A stretch of DNA of 64,000 bases, from contig OY540814.1 of the NCBI GenBank assembly GCA_961205875.1, positions 7,050,993 through 7,114,992 of the forward strand. Direction: 5' to 3'. Position numbers and translations under genes: made by a program. Shown piece after piece: positions 36,553 to 48,179 of the stretch. Numbering within the stretch: the stretch's first letter is position 1; each line of letters begins with the position of its first letter. Below the pieces are notes generated by a model. The model was not told where the DNA came from, made no database searches, and saw only the letters and a program-made list of their open reading frames with translations. The stretch comes from Sialis fuliginosa (lineage: Eukaryota > Arthropoda > Insecta > Megaloptera > Sialidae).

Positions 36553-36899
36553 ATAAGCATTTCTTTTTATAGTTATTTTAAAATAGCCCTTCGGAAACTG
36601 AACAAATTAAACAGAAAAGTTGACTTCATTAATCAAGTATTGTGGTATAAAAATAATACCTTTATAATAGTATAAATTCTATTTTTGGTAATTTTTCAAT
36701 CCTTGAATTTCTCTACTGCAGTAGAGGGGGATTCAAAATGTTCATATATTATTATCTGTTTAACCTGCTTCTCAACATATAGACAGAGTATAAAAATACA
36801 TACATATGTAGGTAACTACTTGAAAATTTAAAATATCAAACTTATCTTAATGCAATACAAACATTTCTCATTTAATGTATACCTTAAGTACCCCTTTAT

Positions 36900-37200
36900 T
36901 CCAGAACACAAAAGATGAGGCATTTTTATACACAAACATCAAGAGAGCTAGGTAGTTGGTGGGGGCGGTGATTGATGGACCTCTTCAACGCCTGCTTGAC
37001 GTGATGTCTGCAGATGGACACTATTAATTCAAATGGGAACTTCTCGCGACAGTTGGGTAGTGCTTCTGTCACTGAAGGGTTTGTCCATTCAAGGCCTCAA
37101 TCAGGAAACTGTTCATCTGTCTACAGTGACCTTTCATATTTTTTGTCGCGTATGCTTTATTTGAGTGCTTCAACGTTTGTTAGTAATTTAAAATTGTATG
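36900..37200. promoter_or_regulatory. GC-richer island with possible acceptor
   Basis: GTGGGGGCGGTGATTGATGG is followed by GATGTCTGCAG|ATGGACAC, an acceptor-like AG directly before an ATG at 37014 that opens 64 codons (MDTINSNGNFSRQLGS and on). The residues look less biased than most frames here but match nothing I know, and no donor is convincing. Candidate regulatory DNA; a small exon is possible. Confidence 0.22.
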
Positions 37201-37479
37201 TTGTGTAATCAAAGAAAAAATCGCCCCAGCTACAAGAAAAAAAGAGTAATTTTTTTAAATGCTTGGAACTTATAATTCTATGTCATGATATGTTAATTAA
37301 AATTTTATATTTGCTTTTAATTTCTGTTTATCTGTATTTGCGATATATATAACCCAAGCGGTATTTAACATGATGTGGTAATTATCTAAAATTAGTTTAC
37401 TGTTGATTTTAGTTGATTAAATAAACAAAATTACAACCACCAAAACAGGTCTAATTGTAAGTTACCGTGAGCTATTAAG

Positions 37480-37900
37480 AGGCCTTGTCCACTTATTTAT
37501 TCCATTAAGATATTTGCTATAATGTTGTATCAACTACCCGCCAAAACGTAGACCTCACAAGACGGGTTCTAACTTGATTATAATTAACACCCGTGTCGTA
37601 AAAAAGTTGTCTCCGTTACAGTGGAACACGGTGCGCCTAAATAACAGAAACAGAACCAGCATTCAATCAACATGCCGCATAAATCTGTCTTACTCTACTA
37701 CGGCATCGAATTCCTCACCGGCAACGTCGCTAATGAGTAGTGTGAACAAACCCAATATCTTAATGCGCGATCTCTGTCTTACCAACGAAAGTAAGCGGAT
37801 GTGCGAAGGAAAGGTCGGAGGAATCAAGTTGAAATCTGATTGGATACAACGGGGGAAACTGGACGTCATAAATTTCAACTGATGTTTGATTGTCACGATA
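37480..37900. promoter_or_regulatory. Large GC-richer island with frames on both strands
   Basis: More than 400 bp of balanced, unique sequence. Plus frame 37574-37882 (102 codons) and minus frame 37690-37896 (68 codons) overlap. Neither translation shows a domain. It contains AACGTAGACCTCACAAGACGG and CTTACTCTACTACGGCATCG-type words. One of the better conserved-non-coding candidates. Confidence 0.32.
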
Positions 37901-38272
37901 TTGTAATATTTATTTCCTTCGCCATTTCATTGTTTATAAATTCTAATAAATTTACCATTTTATGGATTGATAAATGCTGTCATCCATTGTGTAATCAATA
38001 AACACGGAATTTCTATTAATAGTCATTGAAAGAACTATTAGTTTCATCAAAGACATTCGATGAAACGGACTTAATCCATTATTGATTCGACGTGGTTTTA
38101 ATATTAAGATTCCAGCTCTTGATAAATTTATTTATTATGATAAACAAAGAAATATCAATTAAACGAAAGACAGAATTTTATAGCCATTTACTGCTTTTTG
38201 ATTTTTATATATTCATTAGCATTATACATAATATATTTTAATGAATATTTCGTAATTACCATTGTGTCTTAA
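37901..38272. other. A+T-rich non-coding stretch
   Basis: Nothing recognised. Confidence 0.5.
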
Positions 38273-38276
38273 TTAA

Positions 38277-39042
38277 GGGGTAGGTAACATATAATTATCA
38301 CAAATGATGCTTTTTTAGTTTTTTTTTAAGAATAATACAAAAAACAACAAATGAAAGTTCGAGGGTTTATTTAAACATACAAAAAAAATTTTTTAATGAA
38401 ATATAAAACAAAATGGTGACTTTAGCGTTGCTACACTGATAATGAATGCATCTTTTCTGTTATGTGCTCCATGTGGAAAACAGAACTTCCATGGATCACC
38501 ATCCAGAACAAAAAAAATCTCGTTATTTGCATGAGTTTTCCCATCAAAGTACACAGGATCATTAAAAAATATCGATTTTTACAAATTTTGTATCATTTTG
38601 AACAAAAAAAAGTGCATTTTTTACGAAACAAAACTACCGTAAATTGTTTATAGAAACCGCAAATGTTAACCAATCATAAAAATCTTGTGTACTTGGATGT
38701 AAAATCTATCTAAGAAGTTACAGTTAAAATTTCAAGTTGATCGGATGGAAAATGGCTAAGATACGTTTTCCGCAGTTTTTAAAAACGTAATTTCGATAAA
38801 AAATGAGTTCAAAGTTTGAAAACTATTTTCGGTTACTTATTTTACTTCTGTTTTGGCTTAAGACTGAGACGGTAGCCCTTTATATTACCATATATTCATT
38901 ATCACTCATTTTTTACCTCTTTCACCATCTAGGTTGTTTCGTTCGTTCAGAGACACTTTGGAAAGTGAGCTCTCAAAATAAAAAAATAAAAATCGTTTAT
39001 AATTTCTTTTGTCAAAAATGAGTTAATACATTAGATGAAGGT
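38277..39042 (+). mobile_element. TTAA-type element family D, copy 1 (worn right end)
   Basis: TTAA then GGGGTAGGTAACAT marks the left end. The interior matches the copy at 50655 over about 600 bp, for example GTGACTTTAGCGTTGCTACA, TTATGTGCTCCA, ACAAATTTTGTATCATTTT, AAATCTATCTAA, ACTTCTGTTTTGGCTTA and GAGACACTTTGGAAAGTGAG. The right end is reduced to ACATTAGATGAAGG. Two frames (38462-38653 and 38803-39021) merely translate the repeat. No transposase; non-autonomous. Confidence 0.7.
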
Positions 39043-39284
39043 CTAAATATAACTATACAAATGAATACACTTTAAATTAAAACCACAAATAATTTTCACA
39101 AACAAATCACAATCACAATTACAATAACAAAAACCACCATGTGCAGCCTTAAAAACATCAAAAACCTCCTCGACATCTATTAAATGTAAAATAAAGTGAT
39201 CTGACATTGCCTGTCATTAGTCTTTGCAAAAAAAACTCGTACATTATTACATTTTATTAGACAAACAAATTACATTTATAATGA

Positions 39285-39660
39285 CAAAACTTGAAAGCGG
39301 AGGAAAAAAATTGTAACCGGTCCTGCACGCACATAAAGCTGAGAAACGACGGGTGTGTGTGACTGGTGACGGACAGACAGACGGACGAGTGGGTGAGAGC
39401 GGGGGGTTACGAATACGCCAAAGGAGTTACGAGGAAGGGGGGGTCTTAAAACCGTCACACCTAATGGCAGATATCCATCACAGCATTCAATCAACATCAT
39501 AGCAGGCCATTCGCTACTGCGGTGCGTGCGTGAGATAGAGTGTCCTGGCAATGAGCGATGTGGAGAGAGACAGACGTACGAGTGAGTGAATGAGTGACAA
39601 ATAGCGCTCACTTAACCGCCACCCTCTGGTGCTCGTGTAGCCGGCAGGCTTTTTTCTCAA
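39285..39660. promoter_or_regulatory. GC- and purine-rich island with CTCF-like and T-box-like motifs
   Basis: One of the strongest islands. It contains AACCGGTCC (Grainyhead-like), TCACACCT (T-box half site), CAGATATCC (GATA), and on the minus strand at 39616-39629 CCAGAGGGTGGCGG, which fits 12 of 14 positions of the CTCF core CCASYAGRKGGCRS. The 111-codon minus frame is a by-product of the G-rich strand. Motif matches are by eye; function is inferred. Confidence 0.35.
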
Positions 39661-40425
39661 AGTTTTTTTGAATGCCGTAGATTTCCACTGTCTTGTTAAG
39701 ACGTCGTTAATAATTTCTAATAATTAGATTGTTTAGTTTTTTTCTTCGTTCTGCTTTATTTGGATTGCGTTGTTATTTATAAGTTTGTTTTATTATGTAT
39801 CACGTGAGGTTGAAAAATATTCACGCTAGATTTTTATTGATTGTTTTTCTTTCTTAGTGTTTCCATATTATAAGTTCATTCAAAAAACCTTTTAAGTTAT
39901 TTAGCCATATGATTTTGAAAGTCGCATCTTTGCCCATTATTACTCCATTGAACTTTAAAGAACATAACTAACAGAATACTAAGGCTTACTTTTGTTAAAA
40001 TCTTTTACATATAAGATAATTCACACAGAATTCTTGTAAAAATCATATTATAATGTTTTTTTAGCTTGTATATTGTTTGAGAAGTAACGAACCGATTTTG
40101 ATAAAATTTTCACTGTTGTTAGAAATCCAGTACAGAATTAGTTTTTTTGTTTATAAGATTGGCTGGCTTTAACACCCTTTATATACCACCAATAGTTTAG
40201 TTAGTTATATGATAATTGATTTACGGCAAGCTCATTTTAAGAAAAATTTACAATTTACAAAAATAATGGTGGTAGAATGAAGAAGTAATGATATATACGT
40301 GGGAAAAGCCAAGAAGAAAGTCTAGTATACCATAAAATTGGCAAGAAATGCATTATGTTATTTAGTTAATTTTCTTACATATCAAAGCATAATAATTTAA
40401 AAAAAATAGAACAGTTAACTAATTC
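39661..40425. other. A+T-rich non-coding with LINE-tail-like wording
   Basis: GAAGTAACGAACCGATTTTG at about 40081 resembles insect retroelement tails. No frame. Confidence 0.4.
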
Positions 40426-40429
40426 AAGC

Positions 40430-40710
40430 GTGTCTGGATTTCTATGACACACACATATATATGTGTATTTGTGTTGGTAGACGTATGTGTGTATTGTGTC
40501 AAAGGAGAGACCGTTGTCGGGCCACGGAGGTATGCGGGGCTCCCAATGCATCACTCGGTTGACACTTGGTGCCCCATATATCACGGGGCTCAGCTTGGCC
40601 CGCGTCTCTACCCCACACACCCCCGCCGCAACTTTATTTGCATACAACACTGCCAAGTCGGTCTGTGTGTACGTATTATATATGTCTGAGTATTTAGCAA
40701 TCCCTTTATA
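40430..40710. promoter_or_regulatory. GC-richer island with a POU octamer
   Basis: GGGCCACGGAGGTATGCGGG and GGGGCTCAGCTTGGCCCGCG sit beside CTTTATTTGCATACAAC, which includes the octamer ATTTGCAT bound by POU proteins. Three frames on both strands overlap here, a sign of composition rather than coding. Candidate enhancer. Confidence 0.32.
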
Positions 40711-40869
40711 ACGGGTGATTCTTTAAAAAACCTTATATAAGTACCTACAAAATTTGGAAGCAAATGAAATTCTAATATTTATAAAGAAATATTTTATAAT
40801 AACCATACCTTTGCCTATTTAATAATAAGAGTAATTTTTTATTTCAATAATTATTAATTTTAAATCTAT

Positions 40870-41400
40870 CTCAGTTAACCCTTGACTGATATCGTAGGGG
40901 CCGGCCCCCACAGGTTATGTTTTGATGTTTTTCTAAAAATCGAAGCATCGTGCGCACCTGCCATTTTATGTAATATCATTATGTCACTTTTCGGTCTATG
41001 GGAGGGGGCCCAAAAAATGTTTGACAGTTTTCGTTATAATTTTCAGTGAAAGTACTAATTAAAAGCTACATTCTCGAATTTTTCAGATTTTTTATATTGT
41101 TAGTTTAGAAAATAGAGGGGAGGGACGCTCTGATAACGACTTTGAACGCAAATATATCGGGACTGAAGGGTTGAAATCAAAAGGTCATATAATATCTAAA
41201 GACATCCTATTTAATGGATTAAGTGAATTTTTTTTTAATATTCTTTTCAGTCTATGGAAAGGGGGGTTTAAAAAATTATTTTTTTCAAAAATCTTATCAT
41301 TTGTGTTTTTATATTAACAGTCTTCGTCCGTATACCAAATTTCATCTTAATCGGTTTAAAATTTTTCATGACGGACGGACATGGTGAAACTATCTACAAG
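40870..41400 (+). repeat. Probable worn retroelement 3' region (family L)
   Basis: CCTTGACTGATATCGTAGGG with GGGGCCGGCCCCCAC opens it and CCAAATTTCATCTTAATCGG with GACGGACGGACATGG closes it; both are typical of non-coding 3' ends of insect LINEs. Inside, CGGTCTATGGGAGGGG (40996) and CAGTCTATGGAAAGGGG (41249) are near repeats about 250 bp apart, suggesting an internal tandem duplication. No reverse-transcriptase frame. Confidence 0.4.
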
Positions 41401-41529
41401 GTTTCCTAAACCTAAAAATGTTTGCAATTCTTTGATATAAATGATATAAAGATATTTACCATCTCATCCAAGGTTTAAAATATGGCAACCAAATATCGTG
41501 AATTTTTATTAACCTTTTGAATATGTATT

Positions 41530-41760
41530 TTCGAATCACTCTATAGACAAGTAACGTTCCTCTCCGTGTGACGGGTATGTGAGGGTGTGTTGTGTTTTTT
41601 TCTCTCTGTGCTCACAGTGAGATTTATTGCAAGCCTAATGCAGGGCTACCGCTCTCCTAATGTTGTCGCTGAGTTGGCACAACTATACCATCGCAAGAGC
41701 TCTTTGAGTCCGCTCCAATATTGCACTACATGAATTTATATGTGCGGAACTAAATTTTTA
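41530..41760 (+). promoter_or_regulatory. GC-richer island with pyrimidine tract and acceptor-like AG
   Basis: TTTTTTTCTCTCTGTGCTCACAG ends at 41617 (tract and AG described, not quoted in full beyond this word). A frame open from 41572 to the TGA at 41731 runs through it; after the AG it reads RFIASLMQGYRSPNVVAELA and on. The residue mix is protein-like but unrecognised. It could be a terminal exon or a regulatory island with chance matches. Confidence 0.2.
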
Positions 41761-42611
41761 TTTAAAGTTTCTTAAAAGTTTTAAGTGCTATATGTTATGT
41801 ATTTAAAGTGACCAGACGTACTGATTTAAAACGTGTAACGAATTTTGTACTGTTATCGAGAGCAAAAGCTAAGTTAACTTTAACTGCGAGGTATTAATTA
41901 TAAATGACAACCTACTGACAGTTTTAAGAATGCTATCTTTTATATGAATGACCTTGAAGCATGCGCGTTAATAGTAGAAATCAGCAATTTAATAGCAGTA
42001 ATGAGTAATGACAATAAGTGTATCTCATAAAAAGCATAGTAGGTATGTACATTATTACACAATTATTATAACTGCTCTAAAATCCTGAACAAATTTGTAA
42101 CGATTTAACACCTTGCAGATAACTTTTGCTCTAAAGCAAATTCTTTATAAATCAATTCTAAATATAGTATAATAAGAACAAATTATTGGTACCATTTTCT
42201 TATATTTATTATTTCAACATTCTATAGGTATAGGCTAACTGTGTAAGTGTAGGTAAGGGTAATTTTTTAAAAATATTTACTGATTCTCATTAAGAAAATC
42301 TGATCACTTTAATCATCGCTAATTCAAGATTATAACTCAAATCTATAAATATACTGATTTAAAAATAATATTTACCAATAAATGTTCTTCAATCATTTTG
42401 TTCAAAACATCAGCTCTACTTACCTGAAAGAAAAATAATACAAATTAAAAAATAAAAATAAATGTATACGATTATTAAAAAAGATCCTATTGGTACTATG
42501 GCACTTTATTATACGTAATAAAACATGTATCTACTACATTAAGAAATCTTTTTGGCTAATTGATAAAATATAAAAATATGAATTTTCTAGAACTTTTTAC
42601 TTTCTTATACC
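41761..42611. other. A+T-rich non-coding stretch
   Basis: Nothing recognised. Confidence 0.5.
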
Positions 42612-44074
42612 TACACGGAGAGAAAAATCTTAGAAAAATTACTGTGCTCTGCACTATAAACGATGTGCGAAAGTCGAATATGGTCAATTTTATACGGTAA
42701 AATAAGAAAAATTAAAATTCATAATATAAAAAGTAAAGGACACAATAGTATTTTTTAAAATACAGGCCAGCGAAATTTATAAAACAGCACAGTAAAAAGT
42801 TCCTATCTCGACAAATTTGTATTTTTTAATTGTTTTTCTTAAAAAAAATGCTATTTAAGTTGATGTAAATTATTAGGCGGTCTGATAAATTTTACAATAC
42901 TGACTTATAAAATTCAATGATATTTCAAAGATATCTGGCAAAAGCAGAAAGAAAGAAAAAGACAGAAGATACCAATTATGTTGAAAACACAAAAACTAAA
43001 AATGTGATATCTCATTAACTGTTTATCGTGGAGATGTATGTATGGTTTTATTTTGTTTGTAAAACGATTCTCTAAAAATCATACGCATCATGTCTAGATC
43101 TCAGATTTATGGTTTTCGATATATCTTAATAGAAAGTTAGGATATAAAGCAAATTTTACTATCAGCTTAAACAAGGTAGTAAGGTTCGAGTACAGTCGGC
43201 TATTTTCGATCTTCCGACGGCCTATAAGCTGACAGTTACATACATATTTAGAAAGTATATTTGTTTTAAAAGTACATATTGTAATTGTGTAGTGTTTTCT
43301 ATTTTAAAGATATTTTTCTATGTTATCGTGATTTTAAAGTATTATATTTTAATTTATATTCAAAATTGTTTTTAGTGTGAATAATATTTAAAGCGGGACG
43401 TGTAGCATATTTAGATTTAAAATGGCTATGATTGTTTTTATTTTATTAAAATTATTGTTTTGTGCGAATTTTAAATGAAAGTGGGTGATAAATGTTTTAC
43501 AATAATGTTTTGTTCGGTTTTAATGTGTTATTTTTAGAAGTTTTATTTGTAAAATAAGTTTTGACAGATATAGGTTAGTTTAGATTTTAGATATTGAAAA
43601 TACGTTATTTTATATTTAATTTGTTCTGTGAATCGGTCTCTTTATGCACATGTATTGGTTGTCATATCTTTATGTAAATTGTTCTACAACTATATTTGTA
43701 AACTATTATTAGTTGTAAAATTCAAAACAATGTATATTATATAAATAAATCGATAACTTTCTTAAAATAAAATTGCTTTTTATTGTTTTTACCTTTCTGT
43801 TTGAAAAAAAAAATAATAAGCTATAGAAATTTTACTGAATCGGTAAGGCCGGTAAGGCAGTTTTCTGATACAGCGTTCCAAATATTACCATGCTAGCACC
43901 GTAATTTCTACCGTGATAAAAAAGCAATTTATATAATGTAAGCACTGATAATTTTTATATGGACGTATAAATATTTTTTACTTGTATCGTCGATTGCGCA
44001 CGCATTATAAGAGAGCACAGTAATTTTTCTAAGATTTTCTGTATAAAAATTATCATGACTTTTCTCTCTGTGTA
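42612..44074. mobile_element. 1.46-kb unnamed element with TACACRGAGAGAAAA ends
   Basis: The left end TACACGGAGAGAAAAATC and the right end, inverse of TACACAGAGAGAAAAGTC, are followed on both sides by AATCTTAGAAAAATTACTGT and a GTGCTCT block, then a degenerate TATAA..ATG/CGTGCG block. The inverted similarity covers at least 70 bases, with an insertion of about 16 bases on the right. The interior has no frame over 60 codons, so no transposase. A clean target duplication is not visible. Superfamily unknown; non-autonomous. Confidence 0.6.
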
Positions 44075-45115
44075 TGTATATTAAATATACAGTAGACGCT
44101 GGGCGAGTCCATGGAATGGATTTTATAAGTTTATGCTAATCAAAACGATATTTATATGATATTAATATAAATTTTATAATATGAAATAACACCTGAAAAG
44201 GAACTAATTTTTTATTAACTTCACTATGGAAAGGGAGAATTTTTCACAATTATTATTAGAATTGTTCTTGAAGGTTATTTAATCTAAGTTATTAAGACAG
44301 GTAATTCTGCAAAAACTCTTACGACAAATCATAGAACGGTGAAATTTTATATTAATTTTTTTTTTATAGGAAAAAACCCTATTATTTTTTAAAACGATTT
44401 TTTGAATTATTTTAAAACAGTGCAAATTAGAGAAAAATGGTTAAGTTCAAAATTGTAGGTAATAGGTATTATTGAACTGACAGAATAGAAAATATTTTAT
44501 TGTGAAAATATTTTTTCCATTATAACTGAATATAATCATTTTACAATTATAATTTCCAAAAACAGTAAATATTGAAAGTATAATACGATGTACCTATATA
44601 TATTTTATGAATTAAAATACATACGTAGGTAGAAGGTATGTAAAATCAAAAACAGAAACTATTTATATGTACCTTATTTACATATTATTATTATATTAAT
44701 TCACTACTATTCAAACTTCACAATCAGAACTATCTTGTTGTGTTTTCAATTATACATTATTCTTTGTAAAATAATGTAATTTCTTTGGTTATTTGATTTT
44801 CTTTATAGTTTCTCATCCCGGAGCGACAAAGCAGATGAAAGAATACCTGAATGACGACGAAATTAATATCGCTTTGCATGTTTATTAAATGCAAACATCT
44901 CATTCAGATATTGTTTATTTTTTTGCATTCTCAAACGAAGGAAATCAAAGATGCAATCATTGATTTTTATTAAGGATAAATATTAATAAGTATACACGGT
45001 CAGTCGTATCAAATGGAACAAACTTGAACATTGTATCGAGAAAAATATTTCAAGAAAAATAGTTTATATATCCCAAAAGATTTATCCTAAATTTTTTTTA
45101 TTTAATATTAAAGAA
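44075..45115. other. A+T-rich non-coding stretch
   Basis: No gene. TTTCTTTGGTTATTTGATTT at about 44782 recalls miR-9 only in its first ten bases and is not called. Confidence 0.5.
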
Positions 45116-45119
45116 CTCA

Positions 45120-45212
45120 TTGTGATAAAATTTGTGTTTGTCATGACCTGAAACGGAAAGATCGAGTGAATTTTTTTTAAACGATCGCAAAGCTTCTAGT
45201 ATTTTTGATAAT
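45120..45212 (-). repeat. Dispersed repeat family A, copy 5 (short 5' fragment)
   Basis: On the minus strand it reads GAAGCTTTGCGATCGTTTAA, then CTTTCCGTTTCAGGTCATGA, matching the 5' part of copies 2 and 3 and the outer part of copy 4. Only about 90 bp remain. Confidence 0.5.
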
Positions 45213-45779
45213 AAAACAGCTCATAACAAAAATACAACGCACTTTATTCATTATTAAATAAAAATCACAATAGCCATGAAAAAAATTTAATAAAGTCGAT
45301 GAGTCAAAACTAACAATCACTCGAGTGCAATATTAAATTCAAGTGAAGTAAGCTATAGAAAAAAAATAGTTGATGTTTTTTTAAATACATTTTTGATGAG
45401 ATAGTAGCGTTAGCAAATGTTTAGTCATTACAATTCTTGTAAAAGGTAAAAGTAAAAGCTTTTACTAGTGGCGAAAACTTTACTTATGCTAAATTGTAAA
45501 AGCAAATGCTAAATTTGTATTATGTACATCACCCAATATTGAATTATTAAGAGTAGAGTTTCTATAAATAGATACTGAAAATTTTACAAAAAACTTTTGA
45601 TTGTTCATCTGTATATTGTATATTATATAAATTAATATATGTTTATCTATTAATATACGATATTATTATGTATATAATATGTATATGACATCTTATTATC
45701 TTATAATTTTCATAAAATATTGCTAGTTAAATATAATAAAATTGGAATGATATTGATGAAACAATTTTAAATAGTTCTT
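45213..45779. other. A+T-rich non-coding stretch
   Basis: A local AAAAGCTTTTACT / AAAAGTAAAAGCTTTTAC cluster near 45440-45500 is low complexity. Nothing else. Confidence 0.5.
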
Positions 45780-46140
45780 CTGACGCATATACGTTCCATA
45801 ATTTCAACACCACACTCAACATTAATCAAGAACAATCAAACCAGTAATCAAAATCAAAAAAATAATCAACAATAATAACTGGCCGTTCCTACATCTTCAT
45901 GTGCAACGAAAGTAGTACCTTGTATGTAGTTATCGATTCAGTCCAGCAGCGTATCTCGGGGTCCATCATTGATTATCTGTAGCACGGACTGACACCTGAC
46001 AGACATGCTGGACAGACATACGGACACTTCACGGACGTTAGCGTCGACACGTGACACGCGTACATACGTTCATATTTGTGTGTGTGTGTGTGTGTGTATG
46101 TATATATTTGTGGATGTGTGTGTACGTCGCAAAACAGAAG
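45780..46140. promoter_or_regulatory. GC-richer island ending in a (GT)n microsatellite
   Basis: Includes GGACGTTAGCGTCGACACG and CAGACATGCTGGACAGAC, then about 11 GT units at 46076-46098. The minus frame here translates the microsatellite. Candidate regulatory DNA. Confidence 0.3.
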
Positions 46141-46254
46141 GATGTTTATGATTGGTTGATCGCGAGAACACATGTGGATGTGTGTCGTATATGTACATAT
46201 GTATGTGTCTGTCTGCCGATATGATATGTTCTATCAAATCAATCATAAGAAAAA

Positions 46255-46830
46255 AATATATCTGCCTTGGGAACTACGGGACTTTCTTATACGTAATCCT
46301 AACAGTGAATAGTGTACGTGATTCTTATTTTATTAAGACATTTTAGACAAACTAATAAAATAGAATAAAATGAATGGGACATAAACTATAGATAATATTA
46401 TTCTTTACATTATATATCAAATTAATTTTTTTGAATGTAATAACTGAAAACGGATGTTTACTCTTGTCAATTTCTGAATTTTCGAATTATTTTTGAAATA
46501 AGAAAAAAATGTTTTAAATAAAAAATGTCGAGTATGTTATTATCTATAATTTATTCCCCATACATTGTTTCCCAACATTTATGATTTAGCCAGAAATAAT
46601 TTTTTTATGTAATTATTTAGACTCACCCACACTGTTCACTCTAAGTATTACGTATAAGAAAGTCCCATGGTTATGGCAAACACACACACTGTTCAATCTC
46701 TGTAATATAAGAAAATCCCATGACACTCATGACAGATATTTCTCCTCTGTTATGAACCATTTGAATTATAATACATTTTTTTTTAACGAAAAAATGAATA
46801 GAACATAAATTATAGATATTGATATTACCT
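46255..46830. repeat. Compound inverted and direct repeat around GGGACTTTCTTATACGTAAT
   Basis: GGGACTTTCTTATACGTAAT at 46278-46297 is found inverted at 46647-46666, and once more in weaker inverted form at about 46706-46720. AAAATGAATGGGACATAAAC (46366) recurs directly as AAAATGAATAGAACATAAAT (46788), about 424 bp on. So an inverted-repeat element appears to have been partly duplicated in tandem. No coding capacity; class unknown. Confidence 0.5.
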
Positions 46831-47785
46831 ACAATTTTTAACATGACCATTTTTCTCTATTTCGCACTGAACACTAAAAAATAGAACAGTTATTATCAGC
46901 ATGAATGAAAATCCTTTTCACTTGAGGAAATTCAAAATAAAATATATTCTTAATTCGCAAATGACCTTTATCTAAGAAAATGCGACAAATACGACTGGTG
47001 TAGGCTGTGGAGGAGAGACGGGAAGGTAAAGCTAGTGTCACTCACAATAGGTAAACAGATTGGAGATAGTTTGTATAGAAGTTGTATTTTAATTTACTGT
47101 CATTCATAAATGTTTCAATAAAATGAAATGTTGTGGCAGGTATGTATTGATCGTTTCCTTAACATAGAAATTATATTTATATCATTTCAGCTATACATTT
47201 AGTATTGACAGACTTCGAATAGAAGTTGAATAACGATATTTTTTTATAGAAAAAAATAAACACAAATATAAATAAACGTAAACATTGTTTTATAAAATAC
47301 AATATATAATTGATATTTTACAGTATCAAAAGACCTTTCCTACAACTGAATAAAAAATTTGTGATCTACAAACTTAAACAGCAATGATGATAGCTAATGA
47401 ATTTACATTAATTTTGTTACACAAGCTAAGTAAAAAGCACATTTGCATTGCCTCAGATTTACTCTTTAATATGAACACCAGAACACGTACTGTCGATATT
47501 TTTATATGTATAATAAATTACTGGTCAAATCACCTCGCTTACATTAGCTTCCAATTACATACATCCTTAAATCAACCTATAAATCCAGGAAACACAACTT
47601 TTAGCCAAAAATTAACAGCGTAATTAAATTAACTTATAATGTAACTACAAAAGTAACATAACTTTTTGTAGATTAAATTTTCATTATTTTAGAATACGTT
47701 ACAATAAATAAATCTTATGAATGTGTTGATAAAAACGTCAATCATCTCATCTGGTTGTTTTATATAACTAATCTAACCAAATACT
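46831..47785. other. A+T-rich non-coding stretch
   Basis: Nothing recognised; the plus frame 47384-47623 (79 codons) has no family resemblance. Confidence 0.45.
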
Positions 47786-47799
47786 ATGTGGCTCATCTA

Positions 47800-48164
47800 T
47801 TTCGTTATATATTATAATGCTCAACATCTCTCTGTCTGTCCATTAGTGCGCTTATCACTCGAGAACCACTTATCCGATTTACGTGTTTTTTTTTTTAATT
47901 CTTTGCCCAGGTTTTAGTATGCATTTTTTTAATTTGTTACGTTAGGCAACATAAGAAATAAGCAGTGACGATAATAGTAAATCAAGTCAGAAAAAAGTTT
48001 ACGTGCTCTTTTTGTAATACACTGCCGTTAAATATTGAACAAAATAATGTAGTAAAGAATTGAGTAGAATAAAAAGATCTAAAATACCTAATTCAACAAT
48101 ATTTTTAAAAAATCCTAAACAATAATTTCGTAGTCCACGCGAGCGAAGCCGCGGGCACAACTAG
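47800..48164 (+). mobile_element. Helitron-like non-autonomous element (family B, copy 1)
   Basis: CATCTCTCTGTCTGTCC, then CGAGAACCACTTATCCGATT near the start, and AATCCTAAACAATAATTTCG, the hairpin-forming CGCGAGCGAAGCCGCGGG and ACAACTAG|T at the end. The last 12 bases, hairpin followed by CTAG and then T, fit the Helitron 3' end. About 365 bp, no Rep/helicase. The 5' boundary is approximate. An RTE-type tail is the main alternative. Confidence 0.6.
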
Positions 48165-48179
48165 TATGTAGATATAAAC

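Noticed and set aside
39276-39611. 111-codon minus frame, Ser/His/Arg-rich
   Set aside because: It comes from a purine-rich strand lacking stop triplets; the content looks like low-complexity regulatory DNA.
44775-44805. TTTCTTTGGTTATTTGATTT as a miR-9-like mature sequence
   Set aside because: Only the first ten bases agree, and no complementary arm is present to form a precursor hairpin.
46076-46098. (GT)n run as something functional
   Set aside because: An ordinary dinucleotide microsatellite; the frame across it is a by-product.
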